The notes under the pieces were generated by a model. The model was not told the origin of the DNA and made no database searches. It worked only from the letters and a program-made list of their open reading frames with translations. Shown one piece after another: positions 55,449 to 64,000 of a stretch of 64,000 bases of DNA. Origin of the DNA: Solirubrobacter deserti (GTDB taxonomy: Bacteria; Actinomycetota; Thermoleophilia; Solirubrobacterales; Solirubrobacteraceae); assembly GCF_027587175.1 (NCBI RefSeq), contig NZ_JAPCID010000030.1:1-64000 (forward strand). The letters are read 5' to 3'. The stretch's first letter is position 1; each line of letters starts with the position of its first letter. The translations under genes were made by a program, and so were the position numbers.

Positions 55449-56744
55449 ATGGGGTGGGACTTCGCGACAGAGCCCGAGTTCCAGGAACACCTGGACTGGA
55501 TGCGCGACCTCGTGCGGGACGAGGTGTGGCCGATCGAGACTGTTTTCGAGGACCTCGGCTATGAGGGCTTCAAGCGTGCGATAGCGCCGCTGCAGGAGCG
55601 GGTCAAGGAACGCGGGCTGTGGGCGGCGCACCTGCCGCCCGAGCTCGGCGGGCAGGGCTTCGGACAGGTCAAGCTCGGGCTGATGCACGAGATCCTCGGC
55701 ACGAGCCCGCTCGCACCCGCCGTGTTCGGCAGCGCCGCGCCCGACAGCGGCAACAGCGAGATCCTCGCGCTCGCGGGCACGCCGGACCAGAAGGAGCGCT
55801 ACCTGCACCCGCTGCTCGCGGGGGACCTGCGCAGCGCGTTCTCGATGACCGAGCCCGAGACGGCGGGCTCGGACCCGACGCTGCTGCAGACGCGCGCGAC
55901 ACGCGACGGCGACGACTGGGTCATCAATGGCCACAAGTGGTTCTCCACCAACGGCTCGATCGCGGACTTCCTGATCGTGATGGCGGTCACCGACCCCGAC
56001 GCGCGCCCGCACCAGCGCGCGTCCATGTTCATCGTCGACGCCGACACGCCGGGCGTGAACATCGTCCGCGACGTCGCGACGATGGAGCACCCGGCGCAGA
56101 CGTTCGGCGTCTACGGCAACCACGCCGAGATCCGCTACGAGAACGTGCGCGTCCCCGGCGACGCCCTCCTGGGCGGAGAGGGCGAGGGGTTCCTGATCGC
56201 CCAGCACCGGCTCGGCCCGGGCCGCATCCACCACTGCATGCGCTGGCTGGGCGTGTCGAGAAGAGCCTTCGACGCCCTGTGCGAACGCGCCGTGTCACGC
56301 CACGCGTTCGGCGGCGTCCTCGCCGAGAAGCAGTCGATCCAGAACTTCGTCGCGGACTCCGCGGCCGAGATGCACGCCGCGCGCCTGATGACGCTGCACG
56401 CCGCGTGGAAGATGGACAACGAGGGCGCGTCGGCCGCCCGCACTGAAATCAGCATGATCAAGTTCTTCGGCGCGAAGGTCATGCACGACGTGATCGACCG
56501 CGCGATCCAGGTGCACGGGGCACTTGGGTACTCGACCGACCTACCCTTGGAGGCGATGTACCGCTACGCGCGTGCCGGCCGCCTCTACGACGGCGCCGAC
56601 GAGGTCCACCGCCAGTCCGTCGCCCGCCGCGTCCTGCGCGGCTACGAACCCCACGACGTGCCGTCCGAGCACGTCCCCACCCGCCGCGAGGCGGCTCGCG
56701 AGCGCTTCGCGGACCTGCTCGAGGCGGTGACCTCCAACGACTAG
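55449..56744 (+). CDS. Acyl-CoA dehydrogenase family protein
   Basis: The 431-residue flavoenzyme has the ordered ACAD blocks: a helical N-terminal domain, LPPELGGQGFGQVKLGLMHE, the FAD-contacting FSMTEPETAGSDP, WVINGHKWFSTNG in the beta domain, the C-terminal helical block with AIQVHGALGYSTDLPLEAMY, and RLYDGADEVHRQSVARRVL. The last block matches the DGxDEVH ending of the ACAD10/11-like subfamily, where the usual YEGT catalytic Glu position differs. It should oxidise the alpha-beta bond of an acyl-CoA, passing electrons to electron-transfer flavoprotein; chain length cannot be read. It follows the permease gene closely and precedes the M28 peptidase gene without a gap. Confidence 0.94.
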   Translation: MGWDFATEPEFQEHLDWMRDLVRDEVWPIETVFEDLGYEGFKRAIAPLQERVKERGLWAAHLPPELGGQGFGQVKLGLMHEILGTSPLAPAVFGSAAPDSGNSEILALAGTPDQKERYLHPLLAGDLRSAFSMTEPETAGSDPTLLQTRATRDGDDWVINGHKWFSTNGSIADFLIVMAVTDPDARPHQRASMFIVDADTPGVNIVRDVATMEHPAQTFGVYGNHAEIRYENVRVPGDALLGGEGEGFLIAQHRLGPGRIHHCMRWLGVSRRAFDALCERAVSRHAFGGVLAEKQSIQNFVADSAAEMHAARLMTLHAAWKMDNEGASAARTEISMIKFFGAKVMHDVIDRAIQVHGALGYSTDLPLEAMYRYARAGRLYDGADEVHRQSVARRVLRGYEPHDVPSEHVPTRREAARERFADLLEAVTSND

Positions 56745-56928
56745 GTCAGCCTTCGCGCCGCTGCTGTGCGCGCTGGCGTTCGCCGCGTGCGGCGGCGGTG
56801 ACGATCCGCAGCCCACCACGTCCGCGCCGGACCCGCGCGAGCCCGTTCCGGAGGCGTCGCAGGCGGCGTCCTCCCGCCTCGCCGACCGTTTCGACGAGGA
56901 CCGCGCGTGGAGGCAGCTCGAGTACCAG

Positions 56929-57654
56929 GTGAAGATCGGGCCGCGCCCGGCCGGCTCGCCGCAGCTCAAGCAGCTCGCCAGCTATCTGAAGGCGCGGCTC
57001 CCCCGCGGCAGGTTCGAGAGCGTCCCGGGCGGCCTGCAGAACGTCGTCGGCGAGATCCCCGGCAAGGGCAAGGCGATCGTGCTCTCCGCGCACTACGACA
57101 CCAAGGACATCCCGGACTTCGTCGGCGCCAACGACGGCGCGGGCGGCACCGCGGCCGTGCTGGAGATCGCTCGCGTCATGGCGAAGACGAAGCGGCCGAA
57201 GAACGCGCCGCCGATCCGCTTCGTGCTCTTCGACGGCGAGGAAGCCACCAACGACGCCGACTTCTACGGCACGGGCGTGCGCGGATCGAAGGCGTACGCG
57301 AACAAGCACGCCAAGAACATCGAGAAGCTCGTCCTGGTCGACTTCATCGCCGACAAGGACCTCTCGATCCCGCGTGAGGAGAGCTCGGACGAGGAGATGT
57401 GGGCGGACCTGCGCGCGGCGGCCAAGCGCGTGGGGGCGCAGTCCGTGTTCCCGGACGAGTCGTCCGGCGCCGTGATGGACGACCACACGCCGTTCCTGCG
57501 CAAGGGCATCCCGTCGATCGACCTGATCGACTTCGACTTCCCCTGCTGGCACCAGCCCTGCGACGACCTCACCGCCGTGTCCAAGGAGTCCTTGAACTTG
57601 AGCGGTGAGGCCGTGCTGGACTACATGCTCACGGAGTGGAGGTCGCGAGCGTGA
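56929..57654 (+). CDS. M28 family zinc peptidase/glutaminyl-cyclase-like lipoprotein (true N-terminus unclear)
   Basis: The first normal start codon in frame is GTG 56929 (241 residues), but protein-like sequence continues upstream to a stop at 56728-56730. That part reads as a lipoprotein signal, FAPLLCALAFAACGGGDD, with an Asp/Pro-rich spacer, yet has no ATG, GTG or TTG. The gene may use a rare start, be coupled to the preceding TAG, or carry a base error. Numbering from 56929, metal-ligand motifs are AHYDT (His55), GANDGAGG (Asp69), FDGEEA (Glu104/105), LVDFIAD (Asp138) and CWHQPCDD (His). The DGEEA, YGTGVRGSKAYA and FPCWHQPCDD blocks resemble glutaminyl-peptide cyclotransferases as much as aminopeptidases. 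It would act on peptides outside the membrane. The 3' end overlaps the convergent gene by 26 bases. Confidence 0.8.
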   Translation: MKIGPRPAGSPQLKQLASYLKARLPRGRFESVPGGLQNVVGEIPGKGKAIVLSAHYDTKDIPDFVGANDGAGGTAAVLEIARVMAKTKRPKNAPPIRFVLFDGEEATNDADFYGTGVRGSKAYANKHAKNIEKLVLVDFIADKDLSIPREESSDEEMWADLRAAAKRVGAQSVFPDESSGAVMDDHTPFLRKGIPSIDLIDFDFPCWHQPCDDLTAVSKESLNLSGEAVLDYMLTEWRSRA

Positions 57655-60600
57655 ACGTCAGCGTCCGGCTGTAGGTGCCGGTGCGCAGGGGATCGTTCTT
57701 CGCGATCGTCTGCCGGAAGCCGATCGCGAACGTGTCGTTGGTGACCGGGCCGCTGAACGTCTTCGGCAGGTTCGGCGTCTCCAGCGGCTGAGCGAGCTGA
57801 AAGGCGCCGTTGGTCAGGTGGCCGGGGTTGCTGACCGACAGCGTCGCCTCGCCGGCCGTGCTGGTCACCGTCGCGGCGGTGGACGCCTCGTAGGTGTCGT
57901 CGACGCCCGGGACGAACGCCGGGAACGTCGGCGCGGTGCCGAGCGTGAGGGCGAGCGTCGCCGGGACCGAGCCGCCCACCGTGCCCTCGACCGGCGGCGC
58001 CACGTACGGGCCGACGACGATCGTCTTGGAGCCGGTGATCGGGGCGAGGTCGTCGCCGTCGCGCATCGAGTCGGCCTCGGCGGTGACGGTGACCTCGCCG
58101 GCGCGCACCGCGGTGAGCTCCCGCGTCGCGGTGTTCAGGACGGCGACCTTGCCGGCCTTGCGTGCGTCGTCGACGCTGCCGTTGAGCTGCAGCGAGTCGC
58201 TTCCCTTCCAGCGGACGCTCATCGGGTAGCGCAGCGGGACCTTGCGCGTGCCGGTGGCGACGCCGTTGGGCTGCACGAGCTCGCCGCCGAGCGTCGCGGA
58301 CGAGCCCGCGGCCAGCGCGTCGGGACCCGACACGCCCACGCTCTGGGCGAACGCGCGCACGTCGGCCTTGATGTCGTCGGACACGCCGTACCGCACCCAG
58401 CCCGTGAAGCCGCCGCGATCCGGCGTGCCGTACGGCGACTTGCCGCTCGAGGGGAGGACCATGTACGGCACGCCCTCGATGCGGTCGACGTTGACGATCT
58501 GCGCGTGCGAGCCGACCATCATCGCCGGCTTGGAGGACTCGCTCAGCAGCTTCTCGATCAGCTGCACTTCCTTGCGGTCGCCCAGCTGCGAGGCGTCACC
58601 CGGATCCGGGTCGTTGGTCGGGTGGTGGGCGAACACGACGACGCGCTTGACCGAGGCGTCGTCGGCCGCACTCTCCAGCGCCTGCTGGAGCATCGGCAGC
58701 TGCGCGTAGTCCGAACCGCGGAACGTGCCGCGCGTCGAGTTGAGCAGGACGAAACGGACGCCCTTGTGGTCGAACGTGCGGTACGGGTCGCCGAACACGG
58801 CCTTCCACGCGTTCAGGTTGTCGGTGCCGTAGGACTCGTGGTTGCCCGGCACGTAGAGGCAGGGCACCGTGTCGGCCGTCGGCGTCCCGGGCGCGCCGGT
58901 CTCGACCATGTCGCAGCCGCCGGCCTCCAGCGTCTGCTTGGCCAGGTCGACGTCGGCCTGGTAGCCCGTGTCGACGATGTCGCCATTGAGCACGACGAAG
59001 TCCGGGTTGTGCTGGCGGATGCGCTTGAGCGCGGCGATCGCGACGCGCGAGAGGTCCGGCGCGGCGGCCGTGAACTGCACGTCGGAGAGCGCGGCGAACG
59101 TCCAGTTGGCGTCTGAGAGATCACCGTCGCGGCTGACCAGCCGGTCTGCCGGGGCCGCTTCCGCGGCCGGCGTGGCGATCTCCGCCGGGACCTCCACCTC
59201 GAGGTCGTCGAGGATGAACGAGCCCTTGTACTGCTTGGCCGCGGACGTCTCGATCAGGCGGACGTTGTCCACGCGCACCGGGTACTCGACCCCGGTCGCC
59301 GGGAGGTTGACGGAGAACTTCGTCCACTCGGTGCCGGTGGCGTAGCCCGGGCGCAGGTCGAGGACCTTGTTGGCGGCGTCGCGCAGCGAGATCGTCACCC
59401 ACTGGCCGTTGCCGTCGCCCTTGACCCACACGGACGCGCGCAGCGGCTGGCCGGCGAGCACGCGCTGCGTGCGCAGAACGGCGCCGGCGGAGCGGGTCGC
59501 GGTCGCCTGGGTGAAGTCGTAGGTGATCTTCATGCCCTTGCCGGTGCGCCCCTCGTCCACGATCGTCGCGCTGCCGCCGGCGGCGCGGTCGTGGCGGTAG
59601 TTCCAGACGTTCGGCGTGTCGAAGCCGTCGACCAGCACGCGCTGGGCGCCGACCGTGACCGGGATGCGCGCGGTCAGGCCCGCGGCCTTGACGGTGAGGA
59701 TCGTGGCGCCGTCGGCGATCGGGTCCACGCGCAGGCCGCCGTTGACCGGCGTGACCTCGAGCACCGTGTTGTCGTACTCGAGCGTGAGGTCGGCGGGATC
59801 GATGCCGGTGGTGAAGCCGTCCGCGTCGCGGCCGTTGATGCGGACCGTCGAGGTGGCGGCGCCCGGGTCGGCGTAGCTGAGGCGCAGGGCGCTCGGCTCG
59901 AGCTCGACCGGCTTGCCGAGGACGCGCACGTCGGTGCTCGCCTCGACGCTGCCGGACTTGGCCGTGACCGTGACCGTGCCGGGCTCGTTCGGGGCGGTGA
60001 AGACGTTGCTGGCGCCCGTCCAGGTGAGCTCACCCGTGGGGACGGGCGTGTCGTGGTCGTCGAGGCCGGCGGCCGTGAACGTGCGGCGCATGCCGGGGAA
60101 CACGCGCGCGTCGGCGGGCGCGATGACGAGGTCGTGCAGCGTGCCGTCGCCGGGCGCGACGAAGACGCCGACGCCGTTCGGGTCGGCGCGCTCGCTGCCG
60201 TCGGAGGGCGTGTTGCGGACCGTCGCCAGCGGGTTGCCGAGCGGGCGGGCGACCATCGTGGTCGAGCCGCCGCCGTCGAGGTTGAGCGCGGTCTCGGCGC
60301 CCAGGTCGGCCATCAGCTCCGCGGTCTGGCGGACGGTCGGGCCGGCGACCAGCGACTGGCGGCCGTCGGCGGTGACCAGCATCAGCGTCTTGCCGCCGTT
60401 CTTGAAGCCGATCGCCGTGCGGGGCGCCTGCTCGCCACCGGCGGCCGGCTGCGGGATGCCGTTCTGGACCAGGACGACGTTGCCGCCGACGGCGAACGTC
60501 AGCTGGTCGGCGATGTCGCTCTTGAGGTCGTAGGCGAGGCTGACGGCGTCGCCCACCTGGAGCGCGCGGATGGCCTCGGCGCCGGCTTCCCGGCCGACGA

Positions 60601-61276
60601 GCGCGAACGAGTTCGCGGGCAGCTCACCCGCGCCGGCGGTCGTCGGGTTGATCGACGCGACCTTGCCGTCGGTGACGATGACCTCGGCGACGTTGGTCGA
60701 GCCCTGGACGCCGCGCATGCGCGAGTAGGTGCCCCACAGCGGCGTGTACGCCGCGAGGTTGTTCGCGCCGACGTCGGTCGGGTCGTTGAGCGAGCGGACG
60801 GCACGCGTGCCGGAGGGAAGCGTCGCGCTGGCCTGAAGCGTCAAGTTGGCGAGCCGGCCGAGGCGGTCGGTGCTCACGCCCGCGACCAGGGAGCGGCCGA
60901 TGCCGGACTTGCGGACGGCGCCGCTCAGGATCTCCGGGCCGATCGCCGCGTTGGAGTTGTTGATGTCGAAGAAGTCGCCGTTGACGCCGGCGACCGCGCC
61001 CGCCTCACGGACCTGCGCGCTGAGGGCGGAGCCGCGGGCGACCGGGCCGGCGGTCAGGAGGTCGGTGCGGACGGCGCTCTGGTGCAGGTCGACCTCGAGG
61101 ATCTGCGCGTCGGTCCAGCCGATCTCCGACAGCGTGACGAGGTGGCGGAGGGTGACGCCCGGACCGATGCGCTCCGTGTCATCCGTGAGCGCCAGCCCGG
61201 CGGCGGCCGCGGACGACGGCACCGCCAGGACCGCGACGGTCACTGCCGCGGCTAGGGTTCTGGAGAGAGGTTTCAC
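57629..61276 (-). CDS. Exported phosphodiester glycosidase (NAGPA-like) and metallophosphoesterase fusion
   Basis: The 1215-residue product starts at GTG 61276 with a 26-residue signal peptide ending in SSAAAA. Residues 80-375 form a phosphodiester-glycosidase (NAGPA/DUF2233) domain: AGVNGDFFDIN (96-106), APRTAIGF (284-291) and ALNLDGGGSTTM (330-341). Two or more Ig-like or carbohydrate-binding beta domains follow. From about 725 to 990 lies a calcineurin-like metallophosphoesterase with GDIVDTG, GNHESYG and HHPTND blocks. Its first motif reads SDVQF (Asp732, Gln734) rather than DxH, and its last reads GSHAQ rather than GHxH, so the metal site is altered. The C-terminal 220 residues are beta-rich. 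Related enzymes remove sugar phosphodiesters from cell-surface or exopolysaccharide polymers; a cell-wall glycopolymer substrate is an inference. Confidence 0.9.
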   Translation of the reverse strand: MKPLSRTLAAAVTVAVLAVPSSAAAAGLALTDDTERIGPGVTLRHLVTLSEIGWTDAQILEVDLHQSAVRTDLLTAGPVARGSALSAQVREAGAVAGVNGDFFDINNSNAAIGPEILSGAVRKSGIGRSLVAGVSTDRLGRLANLTLQASATLPSGTRAVRSLNDPTDVGANNLAAYTPLWGTYSRMRGVQGSTNVAEVIVTDGKVASINPTTAGAGELPANSFALVGREAGAEAIRALQVGDAVSLAYDLKSDIADQLTFAVGGNVVLVQNGIPQPAAGGEQAPRTAIGFKNGGKTLMLVTADGRQSLVAGPTVRQTAELMADLGAETALNLDGGGSTTMVARPLGNPLATVRNTPSDGSERADPNGVGVFVAPGDGTLHDLVIAPADARVFPGMRRTFTAAGLDDHDTPVPTGELTWTGASNVFTAPNEPGTVTVTAKSGSVEASTDVRVLGKPVELEPSALRLSYADPGAATSTVRINGRDADGFTTGIDPADLTLEYDNTVLEVTPVNGGLRVDPIADGATILTVKAAGLTARIPVTVGAQRVLVDGFDTPNVWNYRHDRAAGGSATIVDEGRTGKGMKITYDFTQATATRSAGAVLRTQRVLAGQPLRASVWVKGDGNGQWVTISLRDAANKVLDLRPGYATGTEWTKFSVNLPATGVEYPVRVDNVRLIETSAAKQYKGSFILDDLEVEVPAEIATPAAEAAPADRLVSRDGDLSDANWTFAALSDVQFTAAAPDLSRVAIAALKRIRQHNPDFVVLNGDIVDTGYQADVDLAKQTLEAGGCDMVETGAPGTPTADTVPCLYVPGNHESYGTDNLNAWKAVFGDPYRTFDHKGVRFVLLNSTRGTFRGSDYAQLPMLQQALESAADDASVKRVVVFAHHPTNDPDPGDASQLGDRKEVQLIEKLLSESSKPAMMVGSHAQIVNVDRIEGVPYMVLPSSGKSPYGTPDRGGFTGWVRYGVSDDIKADVRAFAQSVGVSGPDALAAGSSATLGGELVQPNGVATGTRKVPLRYPMSVRWKGSDSLQLNGSVDDARKAGKVAVLNTATRELTAVRAGEVTVTAEADSMRDGDDLAPITGSKTIVVGPYVAPPVEGTVGGSVPATLALTLGTAPTFPAFVPGVDDTYEASTAATVTSTAGEATLSVSNPGHLTNGAFQLAQPLETPNLPKTFSGPVTNDTFAIGFRQTIAKNDPLRTGTYSRTLTFTLATSTP

Positions 61277-61283
61277 CCGCGAA

Positions 61284-61291
61284 CTTCTCCC
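61284..61291 (-). promoter_or_regulatory. Shine-Dalgarno sequence for the phosphodiesterase fusion gene
   Basis: GGGAGAAG on the minus strand ends seven bases before the GTG at 61276. It is one of the clearer Shine-Dalgarno sequences in the window and fixes the start. Confidence 0.6.
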
Positions 61292-61326
61292 GGAAATCGA
61301 GCATCAGGTCGTCAACGTCCTGTTAC

Positions 61327-64000
61327 TCACCTCGCGGTCATGGCCGTCTCGGCGAGTGCGTCCGCGAGCTCGGTGCGGGAGCGGATGCCGAGCTTCGCGT
61401 ACGCCTTCGCCAGGTGCATCTCGACCGTCTTGACGGTCACGAACAGGTCCTCGGCGATCTCGCGGTTCGAGTGGCCTTCAGCGGCGCGCTGGGCCACCCG
61501 CAGCTCGCTCGGGGTGAGCGAGCCGACGCCGCTGCGGGCGACCCGCCGAGGGCGTGCGCCGGAGGCCAGCGCCTCCTCGCGGGCGCGGCGGGCCAGCGCG
61601 GTCGCCCCGGCGCGGACGGCCAGCTCCTGGGCGAGCGCGGCCGTCTCCCGCGCGCCGGTCTTCTGCCCCGCGCGGCGCTGCGCGTGGGCCAGGTCGGTCG
61701 TGGCCGTCGCGAGTTCGAGCAGCGCGGGCGAGTCGGTGAGCGTCGCGACGGCGCGTTCGAGGCCGGGCAGCGTGCTGTCGTCGTCGGCGACGAGCGCGAC
61801 CGCGCGCTGGGCGACACCGATCGCGCGCGGGGTGCCGAACCGCTCCGCCAGCTCGAGCTCCTCGGCGGCGAGGCGTGCCGCGCGCCGGCGGGCCCCGGCC
61901 CGCGCGAGGGCGAGCGCGGCGTCCGACCGCCACGGCACCACGCTCGGGTTGCCCGCGCCCCACGCCAGGCTGATGCGTCCGCACTCGAGCAGGTCCTCGG
62001 TGCCCGGCTCGTGCGCGCCCTGCGCCAGGCGCAGCAACCCGCGGGCGTGCAGCAGCAGGTGGTACGGCAGCGCGTCCGGATCCGAGTCGCCGTCGAGCGT
62101 CTCGGCCTCGATCCGGGCCAGCTCGTCGCGCCCGGTGTCGCGGGCGAGCGCGATCAACGCCTTCACCGCCCGCGCGGCCGGCACCAGGGCATCCGCGCCG
62201 TGCGCGTCACGCGCGAGCTCCAGTGCGAGCGCGCTGTCCGCGTCGGCGTCCGAGATCCGCCCGCGACGCCAGTTCACCAGCGCCTGCATCGACGCGGCGC
62301 TGACGCGCAGGATCACCGAGCCGCGGCGGCGCGCCTCGTCGAGCATGCGGGCGTTGATGCGGCTCGCGTCATCCAGGCGATCCGCCCACATCGCGGCCAC
62401 GCCCGCGACCAACATGCCGTAGCCGCCCTCTCGCGCATCGACGGGCATCAGGTCGCCCGCGACCGAGCGGACGGCGAGGCCGGCGGTCTCGGCGGCCGGG
62501 CGCAGGCCGCCGGCACCGGCGTCGAAGGCCATGCCCGCGAGGAGGAACGCCTCCAGCCGCGTCTGCGGGGCGTGGCCGGGATCCCGGAGCCCGGCGATTC
62601 GCCCCGCGAGCCGCTCACGCGCGCCGCGGCTGATGTAGGCGAGGCCGATCAGCTCCAACTCGACAAGCTCGCGCAGCTCCGGGTCGTCGAGCGCGGGCGG
62701 CACCGCTTCCAGCACGTCGACGGCGCGCACGGCGTCGCCGCCGAACTTCAGCGCGCGGGCCAGCTCGAGCGCGGCGCGGGCGCGCGCGGCGGGCGCGGAC
62801 GCCTCCGCGACGGCGATCCGCAGGTGCTCGGTCGCCTCCCCGAGCCCGGCGCGGGCCTCCGCGTGGCCGAGCTCGGTCAGGACCTCGCAGCGCAGCTCGG
62901 GCGGAGGCGGCTCGGCCAGCGCGCGGCGCAGGTAGGCGGCGGCGGTCGCCGGTGCGCCGAGCACCCGTGCGCGCTCTGCGGCCGCGCGCAGGATGGCGAC
63001 CCGCTCCGGGTCACGCGCGGGCTCGATGTGCAGCGCGTGCGTGGCCAGCTCCTCCGGGTGCGCGCCACGCTCGGCGAGCACCGCGTAGGCGGCGGCGTGG
63101 TGGCGTTCACGGCGCGAAGCCGACATCCCGGCCAGAACTGTGGTGCGCACGAGCGGATGCGTGAAGGTGAGCCCGGAGTCCCCTTCGAGGATCCCCGCAC
63201 GCACGAGCGCCTCCTCGGCCGCGCCCATCGCTCCGTGATCGAGGCCGGCCAGCCGCGCGGCCAGTCCGGCGCCGGCGCCCTCACCGAGGATTGCGACGGC
63301 CTCGGCCAGCGGCCGCGCGCCGTCCGGCATGCCCGCGAGGCGCAGCTCGATCGCCGTGGAGACGCCGCCCGGGGCGAGCGAGCCGATGCGGCGCGCGGCC
63401 TGGGCGGTCGGGGGCCAGCCGGCGCGCGCTCACCTCGCGCAGCAGCTCCGAGAGCAGGAACGGATTGCCGCGCGTCGCCTCCAGGCAGGCGAGCGCGAAG
63501 TCCTCGTCGGCGTCAGCGCCAGCGGCGTCGCGCACGAGCGTCTCGACCGAGTCGCGGCTGAGCGGCGCCGGCCGCAGGACGGTGGCCCCCGGCTCGGTCA
63601 GCAGCGTCGCGGAGATGTGCCCGGGCGCCTCCGCCACCGGCCGGGTCGCCACGGCCAACAGCACGGGCAGGCCTTCGATCCGGTGGGCGAGAAAGCCCAG
63701 GAACTCGGCCGAGGGAGTGTCCGCCCACTGCACGTCGTCGACGACGATCACGAGCGGCTGCGCCCTCGCCAGGCTGCTGACGAACCAGAACAGGCCGTTG
63801 ATCTGCGAGTAGCGGTCGGCGCCGCGCGCGTCCAGCTCCTGCAGGTCACCCGCGCCCAGCACGGCACGGGCGAGCGCACCGGCGCCGGCGAACAGCTCCG
63901 TGCGCTCGGCCTCGGCGGTGGCGAATACGAGCGGTTCGAACAGCTGGCGGACCACGCCGAAGGCGGCGTGGGCCTCGAGCTCGGTGCCGCGCGCGGCGAA
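61327..64000 (-). CDS. LuxR family regulator with AAA ATPase domain (5' end outside window; apparent frameshift)
   Basis: The C-terminus is a LuxR-type helix-turn-helix: LTPSELRVAQRAAEGHSNREIAEDL, then VKTVEMHLAKAYAKLGIRSR. Before it lies a long helical repeat region of the MalT/LAL type. At the right edge the sequence reads ARGTELEAHAAFGVVRQLFEPL and then VIVVDDVQWAD (Walker B), so the Walker A part lies beyond the window. Between ELLREVSAR and GWPPTAQAARR the frame changes at about 63415-63425; removing one base in the GCGCGCCGG run restores a continuous protein. As written, the gene breaks into 63281-64000 and a downstream frame to 61327. LAL regulators respond to an unknown ligand bound by the repeat domain. 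The phosphodiesterase fusion gene starts 50 bases downstream. Confidence 0.88.

Overview
The window is high-GC throughout (roughly 70 percent by eye). It has densely packed genes with 1 to 4 base start/stop overlaps, frequent GTG starts and TANNNT hexamers a few bases before several start codons. Together with the gene families present (DUF2188, a LuxR/AAA regulator, WS/DGAT, a Mn/Fe-type metal ABC transporter, delta-60 repeat proteins), this suggests an actinobacterium of the Thermoleophilia/Solirubrobacterales type. That assignment is an inference from gene content, not a database match.

Region 1 (3-39803) is a surface or secretion-type locus on the + strand and the most unusual part of the window. 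It begins with a giant gene that is already open at the left edge and ends at 31679, giving at least 10,558 residues. The protein reads as a Pro/Ala-rich N-terminal stretch, a long array of beta-strand repeats carrying two inserted FG-GAP (VCBS-type) blocks, about eight Ig-like repeats, a 7.4 kb calcium-binding RTX section, a short Pro-rich linker and an extreme poly-lysine tail. Five genes follow with little or no spacing: protein A1, delta-60 protein B1, then A2, a small putative lipoprotein and B2. A1/A2 and B1/B2 are paralogues, so the tail of the locus looks like a duplicated module. All five carry export signals. The genes plausibly form one exported assembly; its function is unknown.

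Region 2 (39821-47608) holds housekeeping and small unknown genes: a DUF2188 protein, two lipocalin-type CrtC/tocopherol-cyclase-like proteins, an unknown helical protein, a HAD phosphatase, FxsA, a STAS protein, a MIP18/DUF59 iron-sulfur assembly factor, and two tandem paralogous secreted proteins. FxsA, one lipocalin-like protein and the HAD enzyme are joined by ATGA overlaps.

Region 3 (47707-53741) has rarA with an apparent frameshift, a Mn/Fe-type ABC transporter (binding lipoprotein, ATPase, permease) whose start codon lies inside a large inverted repeat, and a TauE/SafE exporter next to a wax-ester synthase/DGAT. Two near-identical palindromes lie beside the TauE gene.

Region 4 (53733-64000) holds a small membrane protein, an APC amino-acid permease followed by an acyl-CoA dehydrogenase, an M28 metallopeptidase lipoprotein with no normal start codon at its natural N-terminus, a 1215-residue exported phosphodiester-glycosidase/metallophosphoesterase fusion, and a LuxR-type regulator. 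The regulator is cut by the right edge and also appears frameshifted. No tRNA, rRNA, CRISPR array, insertion sequence or prophage was seen, and there is no gene-free stretch longer than about 110 bases.
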